Made by a program: the position numbers and the translations under genes. 64,000 nucleotides of DNA. It comes from JAAZKA01 sp034926225. GTDB taxonomy: Bacteria; Bacillota; Clostridia; Oscillospirales; QAMX01. Positions 27,162 to 36,300 of the stretch are shown one piece after another (positions within the stretch are counted from its first letter, which is position 1; every line of letters starts with the position of its first letter). The notes under the pieces are model-generated. The model was given only the letters and a program-made list of their open reading frames with translations, made no database searches and was not told the origin of the DNA. Location of the stretch: NCBI GenBank assembly GCA_034926225.1, contig JAYFRF010000001.1:310001-374000 (forward strand), read 5' to 3'.

Positions 27162-27444
27162 TTTAAGTCTGCAATTTTTTGCTCATAAAAAGGGCGTCGG
27201 CTCGACCAAGAACGGCCGTGACTCCCAGTCCAAGCGCCTCGGCGCAAAACGCGCGGACGGTCAGTTCGTCCTCGCCGGTAATATCCTCTTTACGCAGCGC
27301 GGCACCAAGATTCATCCCGGTGAAAACGTCGGACGCGGCAGCAATGATACCCTGTTCGCTACTGCGGATGGTATCGTCCGTTTCGAGCGTCTCGGCCGTG
27401 ACCGTAAAAAGGTTTCTGTTATTGCCGAAGAAACCGCCGAATAA
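27154..27444 (+). CDS. rpmA: 50S ribosomal protein L27 with Prp-cleaved extension
   Basis: A 96-residue protein. The N terminus MFNLSLQFFAHKKGVGS carries the extension ending LQFF, cut by Prp before AHKKG so that the mature tail reaches the peptidyl-transferase centre. The rest (STKNGRDSQSKRLGAK, GNILFTQRGTKIHPG) is typical. ATG follows GGAGGTG. Confidence 0.97.
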   Translation: MFNLSLQFFAHKKGVGSTKNGRDSQSKRLGAKRADGQFVLAGNILFTQRGTKIHPGENVGRGSNDTLFATADGIVRFERLGRDRKKVSVIAEETAE

Positions 27445-27460
27445 TCCGCAATTTACGTAT

Positions 27461-27495
27461 CGCCGGGGAAACATACCGCTTCCCCGGCGGTTTTT
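27461..27495 (+). terminator. Intrinsic terminator after rpmA
   Basis: CGCCGGGGA (27461-27469) pairs with TCCCCGGCG (27481-27489), followed by GTTTTTATT. It separates the ribosomal operon from obg, probably with read-through. Confidence 0.85.
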
Positions 27496-27523
27496 ATTAG
27501 CTTTCAGACGAAAGAGGATCTAT

Positions 27524-28789
27524 ATGTTTGTTGATCTCGTAAATATTCATGTCAAAGCCGGACGCGGCGGCGACGGCTCCGTCAACTTCCATCGTGAAAA
27601 ATATGTCGCCGCCGGTGGACCCGACGGTGGCGACGGCGGCCGCGGCGGAAATATTGTCTTCGTAACCGATTCCCATATGACTACCCTGCTCGACTTCCGC
27701 TACACCCGTAAGTATACCGCCGAAAACGGGAATCCCGGTTCCGGTAAACGCTGCTTCGGAAAGGATGCCGGCGATGTCGTTATCCGCGTTCCCGTCGGTA
27801 CTCTCATCCGTGAAGCCAAATCAGGCCAGCTGATGGCCGATATGGCCGAAGGTCAGCGCTTCGTCGCCGCCAAGGGAGGCCGCGGCGGCTGGGGAAACGC
27901 CCATTTCGCGACTTCGACCCGTCAGGCGCCTCGCTTCGCAAAGCCCGGACTCCCCGGCGAAGAATTCGACCTCATCCTCGAATTGAAAATGATTGCCGAC
28001 GTGGGCTTGATCGGCTTCCCTAATGTCGGAAAAAGCACCCTGCTCTCTGTCATCTCCGCCGCGACGCCGAAAATTGCCAATTATCCCTTCACCACCCTAT
28101 CGCCAAACCTAGGTGTCGTCGGTGTCGACCGCGATAAAAGCTTCGTTGCCGCCGATATCCCCGGTCTGATCGAAGGTGCAAGCCATGGTGCCGGTCTCGG
28201 CTTTCATTTCCTGCGCCATATCGAACGCTGCCGCCTGCTCATCCATGTAGTCGACGTCTCCTGCGTCGAGGGCCGCGATCCGATTCAAGATTACGAAGCC
28301 ATCAACTCAGAGCTTGCCGGTTACTCCGAACGCCTCACCGTTCTCCCCCAGATCGTCGCTGCCAACAAGTCCGACATCGTGCAGGATGAAGCTGCCCGCG
28401 ATGCTTTCTACGCTTACCTTACCGAGCGTCATATTCCTTACTATGAAATCTCCGCGCTTGCCCGCATCGGCCTGCAACCCCTGCTCTATGCCGCCGCACA
28501 AAAGCTCGATGAGCTGCCACCGGTCGAAATCTTCGTTCCAGATTATGTCCCTGCGGCGCGCGATACCTCCCACGAATTTGAAATTACTGTAGAGGATGGC
28601 GTCTACAACGTGCGCGCCGAGTGGCTCCAGCGTGCGTACGGCAATCTGAACTTCGACGATTACGAATCCCGCATGCATTTTGAAAGCGTACTTGAAAAAT
28701 ACGGATTGTTCGAAAAGCTTGAAGATATGGGCATTCAGGAAGGCGATACGGTGAAGCTTTACGACCTCGTATTTGATTATGTGAAATGA
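27524..28789 (+). CDS. obg: GTPase Obg (CgtA)
   Basis: A 421-residue GTPase for 50S assembly and stress control. Residues 1-158 form the Gly-rich Obg fold (KAGRGGDGSVNF, GGDGGRGGN). The G domain starts with GFPNVGKST (G1), then a switch region ending TTLSPNLG, DIPGLIEGA (G3) and NKSD (G4). An OCT domain occupies about 345-421. The frame is open well upstream, overlapping rpmA, but ATG 27524 gives the standard N terminus MFVDLVNIHVKAG and follows AAAGAGG. Confidence 0.97.
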   Translation: MFVDLVNIHVKAGRGGDGSVNFHREKYVAAGGPDGGDGGRGGNIVFVTDSHMTTLLDFRYTRKYTAENGNPGSGKRCFGKDAGDVVIRVPVGTLIREAKSGQLMADMAEGQRFVAAKGGRGGWGNAHFATSTRQAPRFAKPGLPGEEFDLILELKMIADVGLIGFPNVGKSTLLSVISAATPKIANYPFTTLSPNLGVVGVDRDKSFVAADIPGLIEGASHGAGLGFHFLRHIERCRLLIHVVDVSCVEGRDPIQDYEAINSELAGYSERLTVLPQIVAANKSDIVQDEAARDAFYAYLTERHIPYYEISALARIGLQPLLYAAAQKLDELPPVEIFVPDYVPAARDTSHEFEITVEDGVYNVRAEWLQRAYGNLNFDDYESRMHFESVLEKYGLFEKLEDMGIQEGDTVKLYDLVFDYVK

Positions 28790-29316
28790 AAAAATTATGG
28801 ATTCTTGGCGGTACCATGGGCGTCGGGAAAACCGCCACCGCCCGTGAGCTGTGGAATAAACTTCCGGCCGCCGTGTTCTTTGACGGCGACTGGGCATGGG
28901 ATGCGCATCCGTTCGTCGTCACGGACGAGACGCGTGCGATGGTCGAACGCAATATCGCCTTTATACTGCAAAGCTTCCTTGACTGTACGGCGTATGAGAA
29001 CGTTATCTTCTGCTGGGTACTGCACGAACAGGGTATCTGGGACGACCTCCTCAAAAGACTCAGGCTTGGTAATGCGGAGGTCTGCCCCGTTGCGCTCGTC
29101 TGTACCCCGGATGCGCTAGAAAAGAGGCTCAGTCGGGATGTCGATGCTGGTATACGAAAGCCGGACATCGTTTCCCGCAGTATCGCGCGGTTGCCGTTAT
29201 ATGACCTGCTTTCTGTACCAAAGCTTGATGTGAGCACGCTGACAGCGGCGGAAGCGGCGGATAGAATTATCAGTAATATCAACCTTAAGGAGCAATATCA
29301 TGGCGATTTCGTTTGA
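28786..29316 (+). CDS. P-loop nucleotide kinase-like protein
   Basis: A 176-residue small P-loop NTPase: Walker A GGTMGVGKT at residues 8-16, then FFDGDWAWD, where an Asp might help bind substrate. It looks like a nucleotide or antibiotic kinase of the AAA/zeta-like group, but no closer match is clear. Its ATG overlaps the obg stop (ATGA), and its own 3' end overlaps the alpha-galactosidase start by 17 nt, so it is translationally coupled to both. Confidence 0.7.
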   Translation: MKKLWILGGTMGVGKTATARELWNKLPAAVFFDGDWAWDAHPFVVTDETRAMVERNIAFILQSFLDCTAYENVIFCWVLHEQGIWDDLLKRLRLGNAEVCPVALVCTPDALEKRLSRDVDAGIRKPDIVSRSIARLPLYDLLSVPKLDVSTLTAAEAADRIISNINLKEQYHGDFV

Positions 29317-31489
29317 TTCCGGCGTATTTAAGCTGGATGCCGGCGCATCTTCCTATGTGATGAAAATCGGTGAAGACGGCAGCCTGCTTCACCTCTATTA
29401 TGGTGCGCGGCTTGACGATATGAATCTTGATTATATCCTCTACCTCCTGCCGACGTCCAGCTTCTCCGCATTGCGTCCTGAACTGGAACGCACCGGATAC
29501 TCTCCCGATACGATGCTCACGGAATACTCCTGCAACGGTACCGGTGATTACCGTGCGTCCGCCCTACAAATATGCGATGCCGACGGCTATTCCGCGACGG
29601 ATATGCGCTATGTGTCCCATCGTATCCTCCCCGGCAAGTACGCACTTCCCGGTCTGCCCGCTACCTATGCGGAATGCGAGTCCGACGCCGATACGCTGGA
29701 AATTACGCTCGAGGATCCCCGCACACACATCCGTACAGTGCTGTTTTATGGCGTATATACGCATTTAAACGCTATTGCTCGTGCCGCGCGTATCGAAAAT
29801 CCGACAGATAAAACGGTTGTTATCGAACGCGCTTACTCTGCCTGCGTCGATCTGCCGCGCTGCGATTTTGATCTGGTGAATCTGTGGGGGCATTGGTCGT
29901 GCGAGCGCAACGTTTCGCGCCGCCCTATTGAGCATGGTTCCCAAGGCATATCCAGTAAACGCGGCTCGTCCGGCCATGCGGAAAACCCCTTTGTCGCGCT
30001 CTGCTCCCGCAACGCCGACGAAACCTGCGGCGATATCTATGCCGCAAGCTTCGTCTACAGCGGTAATTTCGACGCGACGGTCGAAGTCGACTCCTACGGC
30101 GCCACAAGATTGCTGATGGGACTGGAGGCGACCGACTTTGCCTGGCGGCTCGAGCCGGGCGAAACCTTTACCCTTCCGGAAGCGGTGCTTGTCTACTCCG
30201 CCGAAGGCTTCGGGGAGATGAGCCGCACCTTCCACCGGCTCTACCGGAAGCATCTGGTACGCGGCGAGTGGAAGACGAAGAGGAGGCCGATTCTTGTCAA
30301 TAACTGGGAGGCGACTTATTTCAATTTCGATGAGGAAAAGCTTGTCGCCATTGCCCGCGACGCAGCTGACCTTGGCATAGAGATGCTCGTTATGGACGAT
30401 GGCTGGTTTGGGGAACGCAACGACGACCGCAGCAGCTTGGGTGATTGGTTTGTCAACGAAAAGAAGCTGTGTGGAGGGCTAAAAGCCCTCGTCGACCGTG
30501 TAAACGCGCTCGGCGTTAAATTTGGTATCTGGTTCGAGCCGGAGATGATCTCCCCCATCAGCCGCCTCTACGAGGAGCATCCGGACTGGGTGCTTTCCGT
30601 CCCCGGCCGCGCAAAATCCATCGCGCGGCATCAGTACGTACTCGACATGTCCCGCCCGGATGTGTGTGATTACCTGTTTGACGCGATAGCGGCGATACTC
30701 GAAAGCGCGAACATTGAATACGTCAAATGGGATTTCAACCGCAACCTGACGGAAGCCGGAAGCCTTCTTTTACCCGCCGATCGCCAGAAAGAGATCTTCC
30801 ATCGTTACGTCCTCGGCCTTTACGAGTTGCTTGATCGGCTGCACACGGCGTTCCCGCATCTACTGCTTGAAGGATGCAGCGGCGGCGGCGGACGATTCGA
30901 CCCCGGTATGCTCTATTATACGCCGCAGATCTGGACGAGCGACGATACCGACGCCTGCGAACGTTTATTTATCCAACACGGTACCTCTCTTGTCTATCCC
31001 CCTTCTTCGATCAGCGCGCATGTGTCTGCGTCGCCGAACCATCAGACCGGACGCGAGACCTCCTTTGCCACTCGCGGTGCGGTTGCCATGGGCGGCGCGT
31101 TCGGGTACGAGTTGGATCTGACAAAGCTGACCGACGAGGAACGCGTACTGGTGCGCGAGCAGGTGCAAAATTATCACAAATACTATGACATTATCCAAAA
31201 CGGCGACTATTATCGCTTGATCAGTCCATTTGAGGACAAAAACATCGCCGCTTGGTCATCTGTTTCGGAAGACCGTTCCACAGCCATCGTCACCATCGTC
31301 TCCTACCGCTATCGTTATGCGCGCGCCCTGTTCCTGAAGCTTTCTGGACTCGCCCCTGATCGTACCTACGTCGAGGAGGCCACCGGCAGGCACTACTTAG
31401 GCTCCACGCTGATGAATGCCGGTCTGAATCTGACGCGCGGCTTCCGTGATGGTGAATCGATGATAATCGTACTGCGATCGACGGAATGA
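29300..31489 (+). CDS. Alpha-galactosidase, GH36
   Basis: A 729-residue intracellular enzyme releasing terminal alpha-1,6-galactose from oligosaccharides such as raffinose and melibiose. N-terminal beta-sandwich (about 1-330), then a TIM barrel with the nucleophile D478 in YVKWDFNRN, the substrate-binding LLEGCSGGGGRFD and the acid/base D548 in WTSDDTDACER. Length and catalytic positions agree with the tetrameric Bacillus-type enzymes. AAGGAG precedes the ATG. It probably works with the mannosidase and other glycosidases of the region. Confidence 0.95.
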   Translation: MAISFDSGVFKLDAGASSYVMKIGEDGSLLHLYYGARLDDMNLDYILYLLPTSSFSALRPELERTGYSPDTMLTEYSCNGTGDYRASALQICDADGYSATDMRYVSHRILPGKYALPGLPATYAECESDADTLEITLEDPRTHIRTVLFYGVYTHLNAIARAARIENPTDKTVVIERAYSACVDLPRCDFDLVNLWGHWSCERNVSRRPIEHGSQGISSKRGSSGHAENPFVALCSRNADETCGDIYAASFVYSGNFDATVEVDSYGATRLLMGLEATDFAWRLEPGETFTLPEAVLVYSAEGFGEMSRTFHRLYRKHLVRGEWKTKRRPILVNNWEATYFNFDEEKLVAIARDAADLGIEMLVMDDGWFGERNDDRSSLGDWFVNEKKLCGGLKALVDRVNALGVKFGIWFEPEMISPISRLYEEHPDWVLSVPGRAKSIARHQYVLDMSRPDVCDYLFDAIAAILESANIEYVKWDFNRNLTEAGSLLLPADRQKEIFHRYVLGLYELLDRLHTAFPHLLLEGCSGGGGRFDPGMLYYTPQIWTSDDTDACERLFIQHGTSLVYPPSSISAHVSASPNHQTGRETSFATRGAVAMGGAFGYELDLTKLTDEERVLVREQVQNYHKYYDIIQNGDYYRLISPFEDKNIAAWSSVSEDRSTAIVTIVSYRYRYARALFLKLSGLAPDRTYVEEATGRHYLGSTLMNAGLNLTRGFRDGESMIIVLRSTE

Positions 31490-31505
31490 TACCTACATAA
31501 AACAG

Positions 31506-31538
31506 CAGGGACACGGCATGCCGTGTCCCTGAAAATTT
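31506..31538. terminator. Intrinsic terminator between convergent genes
   Basis: Near-perfect dyad CAGGGACACGGC-AT-GCCGTGTCCCTG (31506-31531) flanked by A/T-rich sequence, between the alpha-galactosidase and the SGNH gene. Confidence 0.8.
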
Positions 31539-32577
31539 AAAATTTCAAAATGTCTCGAATAACCGGTTCAAACCCCTCAGCCATCTTTAGGAAGCCGAGG
31601 TCTGTTGCGTGAACACCGTCCACGGCATATTCCTCGAAGCAGCCGGGATAGAGCGTCTCGCCGTCGAGGAAATAGATATTCTCGTCACCTTCTGCACAGA
31701 ACTGTTCTACGATGGAACGCTGTAACTCCTTCTTGCGGAGTCGGTTCGTACGCATCTCGGGATGGAAAAGCTCCTTAGCATAGGGAATCTTAGTCGGGAT
31801 GAGAATGGGCGTGTCCGGATGTGTTTCGCGGAAGATGCGCAAAAAACGCGGGTAACGGGAAGCGATGTCCTCGAAGGAACCGACATTTGCTTCAGCGTCG
31901 TGGATGTAAAGCGCAATTTTTTCGACGTCGCGGACGGCGTAGGCAGCTTCCGGCTCGCACTGACCGGAGCCGGAGAAGCCCAAGTTTACAACCTCCGCGT
32001 TAAGCCGGCGGGAGAGGATGTTCGTATAGGCCATGCCGGGACGTGTGGCGCATCCGCCCTGCGTGATCGATGTGCCGTAGACGACGATTCTGCCGGGGAG
32101 CGCGCGCGGCGTCGGCGCGGCAACCGCCGCGTCGGCATCGAAGCCGAGGCGCACCTCGCGCACACCCTGATACAGCGGGAAGTTGATCACGACCTCCAGC
32201 GTCTGCGTGGCGGGCAGCTCGACAAGCGGCGATTCGTAGTAATCGGCGCGGGGGTCGAATCGCGCGGTGGCATAATAGCGGGGTGCGCCGGTTTCCGCGA
32301 GGTAGACGTCAAAGCCGCACTGCCCCGTGGCGGGCATGTGATCCATGTTGTTCGAGCCGAGCAGCGCCGCATGGATACGCAGCGTCCGGAAGGTCGCGCG
32401 GAAGCGTATCTGTCCGCCGGCGGTATGCCATGCGAGCGTTTCCACGCCGGAAGGCAGCGTATACGGCGGGTTGACGGACAGACGGCGATAAAGCCCCTCT
32501 TTTTGGAAGAACGGAAAGCCTTCGAGCACAAAGGGCGCAATGGTGGGCGAATACCAGCGGGTAGCGGGCTTTTCCAT
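31537..32577 (-). CDS. SGNH/GDSL hydrolase with N-terminal accessory domain
   Basis: A 346-residue esterase of the two-domain SGNH type. N-terminal beta domain (about 1-165) of the SGNH_hydro_N kind; catalytic domain begins IVVYGTSITQGG with the nucleophile Ser in GTSI, has NLGFSGSGQCEP (Gly and oxyanion Asn-like positions) and ends YAVDGVHATDLGF, giving the DxxH pair. Probably deacetylates carbohydrates. No signal peptide, so intracellular. ATG 32577 is 10 nt after AAAGGAGG; the upstream TTG is too close. Confidence 0.85.
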   Translation of the reverse strand: MEKPATRWYSPTIAPFVLEGFPFFQKEGLYRRLSVNPPYTLPSGVETLAWHTAGGQIRFRATFRTLRIHAALLGSNNMDHMPATGQCGFDVYLAETGAPRYYATARFDPRADYYESPLVELPATQTLEVVINFPLYQGVREVRLGFDADAAVAAPTPRALPGRIVVYGTSITQGGCATRPGMAYTNILSRRLNAEVVNLGFSGSGQCEPEAAYAVRDVEKIALYIHDAEANVGSFEDIASRYPRFLRIFRETHPDTPILIPTKIPYAKELFHPEMRTNRLRKKELQRSIVEQFCAEGDENIYFLDGETLYPGCFEEYAVDGVHATDLGFLKMAEGFEPVIRDILKF

Positions 32578-32628
32578 GAGAAACAAGCCTCCTTTGTAAT
32601 GTGGGAAACGTATTTTTTTAGTTTGGGA

Positions 32629-33270
32629 TTATCCGACGTTGCAGGTTAAGTACAGCATCTCTCCGGCAACGGAGAGAGACTCGAGGGTACAGCGCTGGGC
32701 TGTGAGCGCGTCGTGGATGGATGCGTTGACGGCGTCGGTTACGCCGGCGGGCAGGATGGACGCCGGCAGCGTAACGCTTTCGGCACGGACGGAGAGCGGT
32801 TCGACGACAAGCGTACCGTCTTCGGCGGCGGCGGAGAATGCGACTGCAAAGGAGAGATCTTCCGGCAGAAGCTTGAGCGCCAAAAGCAGCGTGTTCTTTG
32901 AGTCAAGCTCCGACGATTCGAGCATCGCTTCTAACTCCGTACGCGCAATAGAACCGGCGACGGTGATGGTGTCCGGCGCGGAAAGTGCGACTCGGTCGAT
33001 GGACGCCTCTACGGACTGCGATTCGATTGCGGTGTTCATCAGTGTACGCAGCTGTTCGTTCGACCAGCGCAAGGTCATACCGGCTGTCGTTGCGGCGGCG
33101 GTAGATGCGGCCGAGGGGGCGGCCGAGGACGTAAAAGCTGTGGACAGAGCTTTCGTATAAACCGTTTCCGTAGTGCTGTCAGAGCCTGAGAAAAGCATGA
33201 CACCGACGAGGACGACGGTGACGAGCAGGCAGCCATAGAAGATCACGGAGTAGCGGCGGGAAGCGTTCAT
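32629..33270 (-). CDS. Membrane-anchored protein of unknown function
   Basis: A 213-residue protein with one N-terminal membrane helix (residues about 9-28, VIFYGCLLVTVVLVGVMLF), a Ser/Thr/Ala-rich linker (AAPSAASTAAATTA) and an external domain with alternating short strands and helices, including ALKLLPEDLSFAVAF. The layout recalls YpmS-like (DUF2140) proteins, but I cannot name the family with confidence. GGAAT lies before the ATG. Followed by the SGNH gene 51 nt downstream. Confidence 0.6.
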   Translation of the reverse strand: MNASRRYSVIFYGCLLVTVVLVGVMLFSGSDSTTETVYTKALSTAFTSSAAPSAASTAAATTAGMTLRWSNEQLRTLMNTAIESQSVEASIDRVALSAPDTITVAGSIARTELEAMLESSELDSKNTLLLALKLLPEDLSFAVAFSAAAEDGTLVVEPLSVRAESVTLPASILPAGVTDAVNASIHDALTAQRCTLESLSVAGEMLYLTCNVG

Positions 33271-33596
33271 TCGAAGCGGATTCCTTTCTTGATATGATGT
33301 GCGTAGCCTGTGTCGGCAGCACGATACAACTATATGCGCGCATTCATGGCTTTTATGATTATAACTGATTATGCGCGCTGTGTCAAACGAAAAGCGATTG
33401 AAATGACGAAAATGTTATCCTCTGGGGCGCTTCGGGTCTGATAGGATTACGTATTTCCGGGGAAATATCAATGGTTTTATGAATATCTTAAAAAGCAGCG
33501 GATCGGCTTTCAGAATAGAGTCGTACACGGGGAGCTGTTCATCAGGCTGTCAGGTAAAAGTGAGCCTTTATATGGCAGCGCGCGCATAAAAAACCC
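33271..33596. other. Gene-free stretch upstream of the polyamine operon promoter
   Basis: 326 bases. It contains the upstream region of the leftward membrane protein gene and a moderately AT-rich segment with no open frame, repeat or terminator that I can support. Confidence 0.5.
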
Positions 33597-33625
33597 TTGA
33601 CAACGCAAACCATCTGTGATATAGT
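33597..33625 (+). promoter_or_regulatory. Consensus promoter of the polyamine operon
   Basis: TTGACA (33597-33602), exactly 17-nt spacer, TATAGT (33620-33625). Transcription would start near 33632, giving a leader of about 437 nt before speD. This is one of the strongest promoters in the window. Confidence 0.85.
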
Positions 33626-33631
33626 ACTATT

Positions 33632-34041
33632 AAGCGTTAAAAGCTGTTTTCGTTGTAGAAATATAGCGAGACTTATATGACCACTCTTTATATGAGTTAA
33701 GGCCACACGGACAGCCGGGTCAACTGCCGATTGCGGGAATGCGCGATGCGCGTATTACGCGACCCATGGAGAAATCCATGTTATTGATTGCGCTAAAAAA
33801 GCGCAAACTTTTTATGAGCCGGCAACTCCAATTGCCTGTTGGGTTCATCCGCCCGAAGTGTACTTAGGGTACACACTTGTAAAACGGTCAATAAGAGTAG
33901 TAAAAGTAATTCTTGCTATATAGACTCTGAAACAGCACGAATACAGGAGAATATCTTATCCGATTCGGGGTAAGCTTAAGTTTTTTCGTGCGAAAATATG
34001 ACTTTTTACAGATGTACCGTTTGTACGGTGCATCTTTTTTT
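33632..34041 (+). promoter_or_regulatory. Structured RNA leader, candidate riboswitch-attenuator
   Basis: A leader of about 410 nt with consecutive stable hairpins: CATGGA-GAAA-TCCATG (33765-33780, GNRA loop); TTGCGC / GCGCAA (33787-33805); ATGAGCC.GGCAAC / GTTG.GGTTCAT (33813-33847); GTGTAC / GTACAC (33858-33874); a long-range pair GCACGAA (33935-33941) with TTCGTGC (33985-33991) enclosing CTTATCC / GGGGTAAG. It ends in a terminator just before speD. Bases 33868-33873 (GGTACA) are complementary to 34013-34018 (TGTACC), the 5' arm of the terminator, and could form an antiterminator. I find none of the core motifs of the SAM, guanidine, lysine, cobalamin, M-box or T-box classes. Confidence 0.6.
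34010..34041 (+). terminator. Intrinsic terminator inside the speD leader (attenuator)
   Basis: AGATGTACCGT (34010-34020), loop TTGT, ACGGTGCATCT (34025-34035), then TTTTTTT. An 11-bp stem with one G-T pair, only 27 nt before the speD ATG. Its position, downstream of the promoter and before the first gene, means transcription must be able to read through it. Confidence 0.85.
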
Positions 34042-34068
34042 ATATTTTATTGCGCGGGGGAAAACGAA

Positions 34069-34833
34069 ATGGAAGACAAACTGAAGCTTTATGGGTTTAA
34101 TAACCTTACAAAATCGCTGAGCTTTAATATTTACGACATTTGTTATGCCAAAACGCCCAGAGAGCAGCAGGACTATATCAAATACATCAACGAACAGTAT
34201 AACTCCGACCGCTTGACGGATATCCTGACAAAGCTGACCACGATGATCGGCGCGACGGTGCTCAATATATCGAAGCAGGATTACGAGCCGCAGGGCGCTT
34301 CCGTGACGTTCCTGATCGCGGAGGAAAGCATGGTGATGAATCGCAGCGGGGAAACCGTGGTCGCGCACCTCGATAAAAGCCATGTGACGGTGCACACCTA
34401 CCCGGAGTATCACCCGGAAACCTCCATCGCGACCTTCCGCGTCGATATCGACGTATCCACCTGCGGCGAAATCACCCCCCTTTCTACCCTCGACTTCCTG
34501 CTCGGCAGCTTTGACTCGGATATCATCACCCTCGACTACCGGGTTCGCGGCTTCACGCGTGACGTCGGAGGCAAAAAACTGTTCATAGATCATCATATCA
34601 CGTCGATTCAGGATTATATCGACCGCACGACGCTTGATAAATATGACGCGATTGACGTGAATGTGTACCAGTCAAACATCTTTCATACAAAGATGCTGAT
34701 CAAGGATATACTCCTGCAAAACTACCTGTTTAATTCCGATGTATATGAGATCCCGCCGAAAACGCGGCTCGATATTACCAATTCGCTGCGTAAGGAAATG
34801 ATCGAGATTTTCAGCGGCATGAATATCTACTAG
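34069..34833 (+). CDS. speD: S-adenosylmethionine decarboxylase proenzyme SpeD
   Basis: Makes decarboxylated SAM, the aminopropyl donor for spermidine. The 254-residue proenzyme cleaves itself before Ser104 in LDKSHVTVHTYPE to give the pyruvoyl group, so both chains come from one gene. It belongs to the longer E. coli type (PF02675), with YRVRGFTRDVGGKK after the core. The frame is open 27 codons further upstream, but that would include the terminator; ATG 34069 follows GGGGG. First gene of a six-gene polyamine operon. Confidence 0.95.
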   Translation: MEDKLKLYGFNNLTKSLSFNIYDICYAKTPREQQDYIKYINEQYNSDRLTDILTKLTTMIGATVLNISKQDYEPQGASVTFLIAEESMVMNRSGETVVAHLDKSHVTVHTYPEYHPETSIATFRVDIDVSTCGEITPLSTLDFLLGSFDSDIITLDYRVRGFTRDVGGKKLFIDHHITSIQDYIDRTTLDKYDAIDVNVYQSNIFHTKMLIKDILLQNYLFNSDVYEIPPKTRLDITNSLRKEMIEIFSGMNIY

Positions 34834-34842
34834 AAGAGGTTG

Positions 34843-36300
34843 ATGGCCTTGAACAAACAAATGTCGGCGCCGCTCTACGAAGCGCTCGAGGCGCTGCGGG
34901 ATAATAAAACCGTCCCGTTCGACGTCCCCGGCCATAAGCGCGGGAAAGGCAACCCCGTTTTGACAGAATTCCTCGGCGCAAGGTGCATGAGCGTGGACGT
35001 CAATTCGATGAAGCCGCTCGATAATCTCTGCCATCCGACGGGCGTCATCCGGGAGGCCGAAGCGCTCGCGGCGGAGGCGTTCGGCGCGGCGCACGCGTAT
35101 TTCATGGTCGGCGGTACAACCTCGAGCGTGCAGGCTATGGTACTGTCTACCGTTAAGCGCGGAGAAAAAATCATCCTCCCGCGTAACGTCCATCAAAGCG
35201 TGATCAACGCGCTGGTGCTCTGCGGTGCGATACCGGTGTATGTCAACCCGCAAACCGATAAGAGGCTCGGCATATCCCTTGGCATGTCGGTTCAGCATGT
35301 CGAGGCTGCAATCGAGAGCCATCCCGACGCAAAGGCCGTACTCTTCAATAACCCCACCTATTACGGTATCTGCTCCGATCTCCGAACGATCACCGATATC
35401 GCGCACCGACATGGGATGCGTGTCCTCGTCGACGAGGCACACGGGACGCATTTCTACTTCGGTAAGGATATGCCGGTCTCCGCAATGGCCGCGGGAGCGG
35501 ATATGGCAAGCGTGAGCATGCACAAGTCCGGCGGCTCGCTGACGCAGAGCTCATTGTTGCTGTGCGGTACAAACATCAACCCGCACTATGTGCGGCAGAT
35601 CATCAATCTGACGCAGACGACCAGTGGGTCGTATCTGCTTTTAACAAGTCTTGATATTTCCCGGCGCAATCTGGCGCTCGACGGCGTAGAAATTTTTGAA
35701 AAGGTGAAGCGGTTTGCTCAGTATGCCCGGGATGAGATCAACGCCATCGGCGACTATTACGCCTATGCGCGGGAGCTTGTCAATGGAGACAGCATTTACG
35801 ATTTCGATACGACAAAGCTGTCCGTCAACACGCTTGAGCTTGGTCTTGCGGGGATTGAGGTATACGATATCCTGCGGGATGAGTACGATATCCAGATTGA
35901 ATTCGGCGATCTTGGAAACATTTTAGCATATATATCGGTGGGCGACAAGACGAAAAATATCGAGCGTTTGATCAGTGCCTTAGCCGAAATAAAACGGCTT
36001 TATAAGCGTGACCGGGTGGGAATGCTCGACAGCGAGTACATCAGCCCGCACGTGGAGCTGTCACCTCAGGACGCTTTTTATGCCGAAAAGCAGAGTCTCC
36101 CGCTTGAGAAGTGCGTGAATCAAGTCTGCTGCGAGTTTGTCATGTGTTATCCCCCCGGTATTCCGATCATCGCACCCGGCGAACGGGTAACCCGGGCGAT
36201 CATCGAATATATTCGCTACGCGAGAGAAAAGGGATGCCTGATCACAGGGCCGGAGTGCATGGATGCGAGCAGACTTAACGTTTGGAAGGGAAGTGTGTAG
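34843..36300 (+). CDS. speA: Orn/Lys/Arg decarboxylase, likely arginine decarboxylase SpeA
   Basis: PLP-dependent decarboxylase, 485 residues, of the Bacillus SpeA (fold I) group. Motifs: FDVPGHKRGKG at the N terminus, GGTTSSVQAMVL, VDEAHGTHFYF (PLP Asp) and SMHKSGGSLTQSS with the Schiff-base lysine; C-terminal CYPPGIPIIAPGE. With SpeB next to it, arginine to agmatine is the likely reaction, but ornithine or lysine is possible. ATG 34843 is close to AAGAGG; TTG at 34849 is an alternative start. Confidence 0.88.
   Translation: MALNKQMSAPLYEALEALRDNKTVPFDVPGHKRGKGNPVLTEFLGARCMSVDVNSMKPLDNLCHPTGVIREAEALAAEAFGAAHAYFMVGGTTSSVQAMVLSTVKRGEKIILPRNVHQSVINALVLCGAIPVYVNPQTDKRLGISLGMSVQHVEAAIESHPDAKAVLFNNPTYYGICSDLRTITDIAHRHGMRVLVDEAHGTHFYFGKDMPVSAMAAGADMASVSMHKSGGSLTQSSLLLCGTNINPHYVRQIINLTQTTSGSYLLLTSLDISRRNLALDGVEIFEKVKRFAQYARDEINAIGDYYAYARELVNGDSIYDFDTTKLSVNTLELGLAGIEVYDILRDEYDIQIEFGDLGNILAYISVGDKTKNIERLISALAEIKRLYKRDRVGMLDSEYISPHVELSPQDAFYAEKQSLPLEKCVNQVCCEFVMCYPPGIPIIAPGERVTRAIIEYIRYAREKGCLITGPECMDASRLNVWKGSV

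Noticed and set aside
33813..33847. Hairpin resembling group II intron domain V
   Set aside because: The GAGCC...GGTTC arms fit superficially, but there is no AGC triad with GAAA loop of the right size, and no reverse transcriptase or other intron domains are near.
33720..33940. Possible group I intron core
   Set aside because: ATTGCGGGAA and TATATAGACT recall P and S elements, but I could not form matching P4 and P7 pairs.
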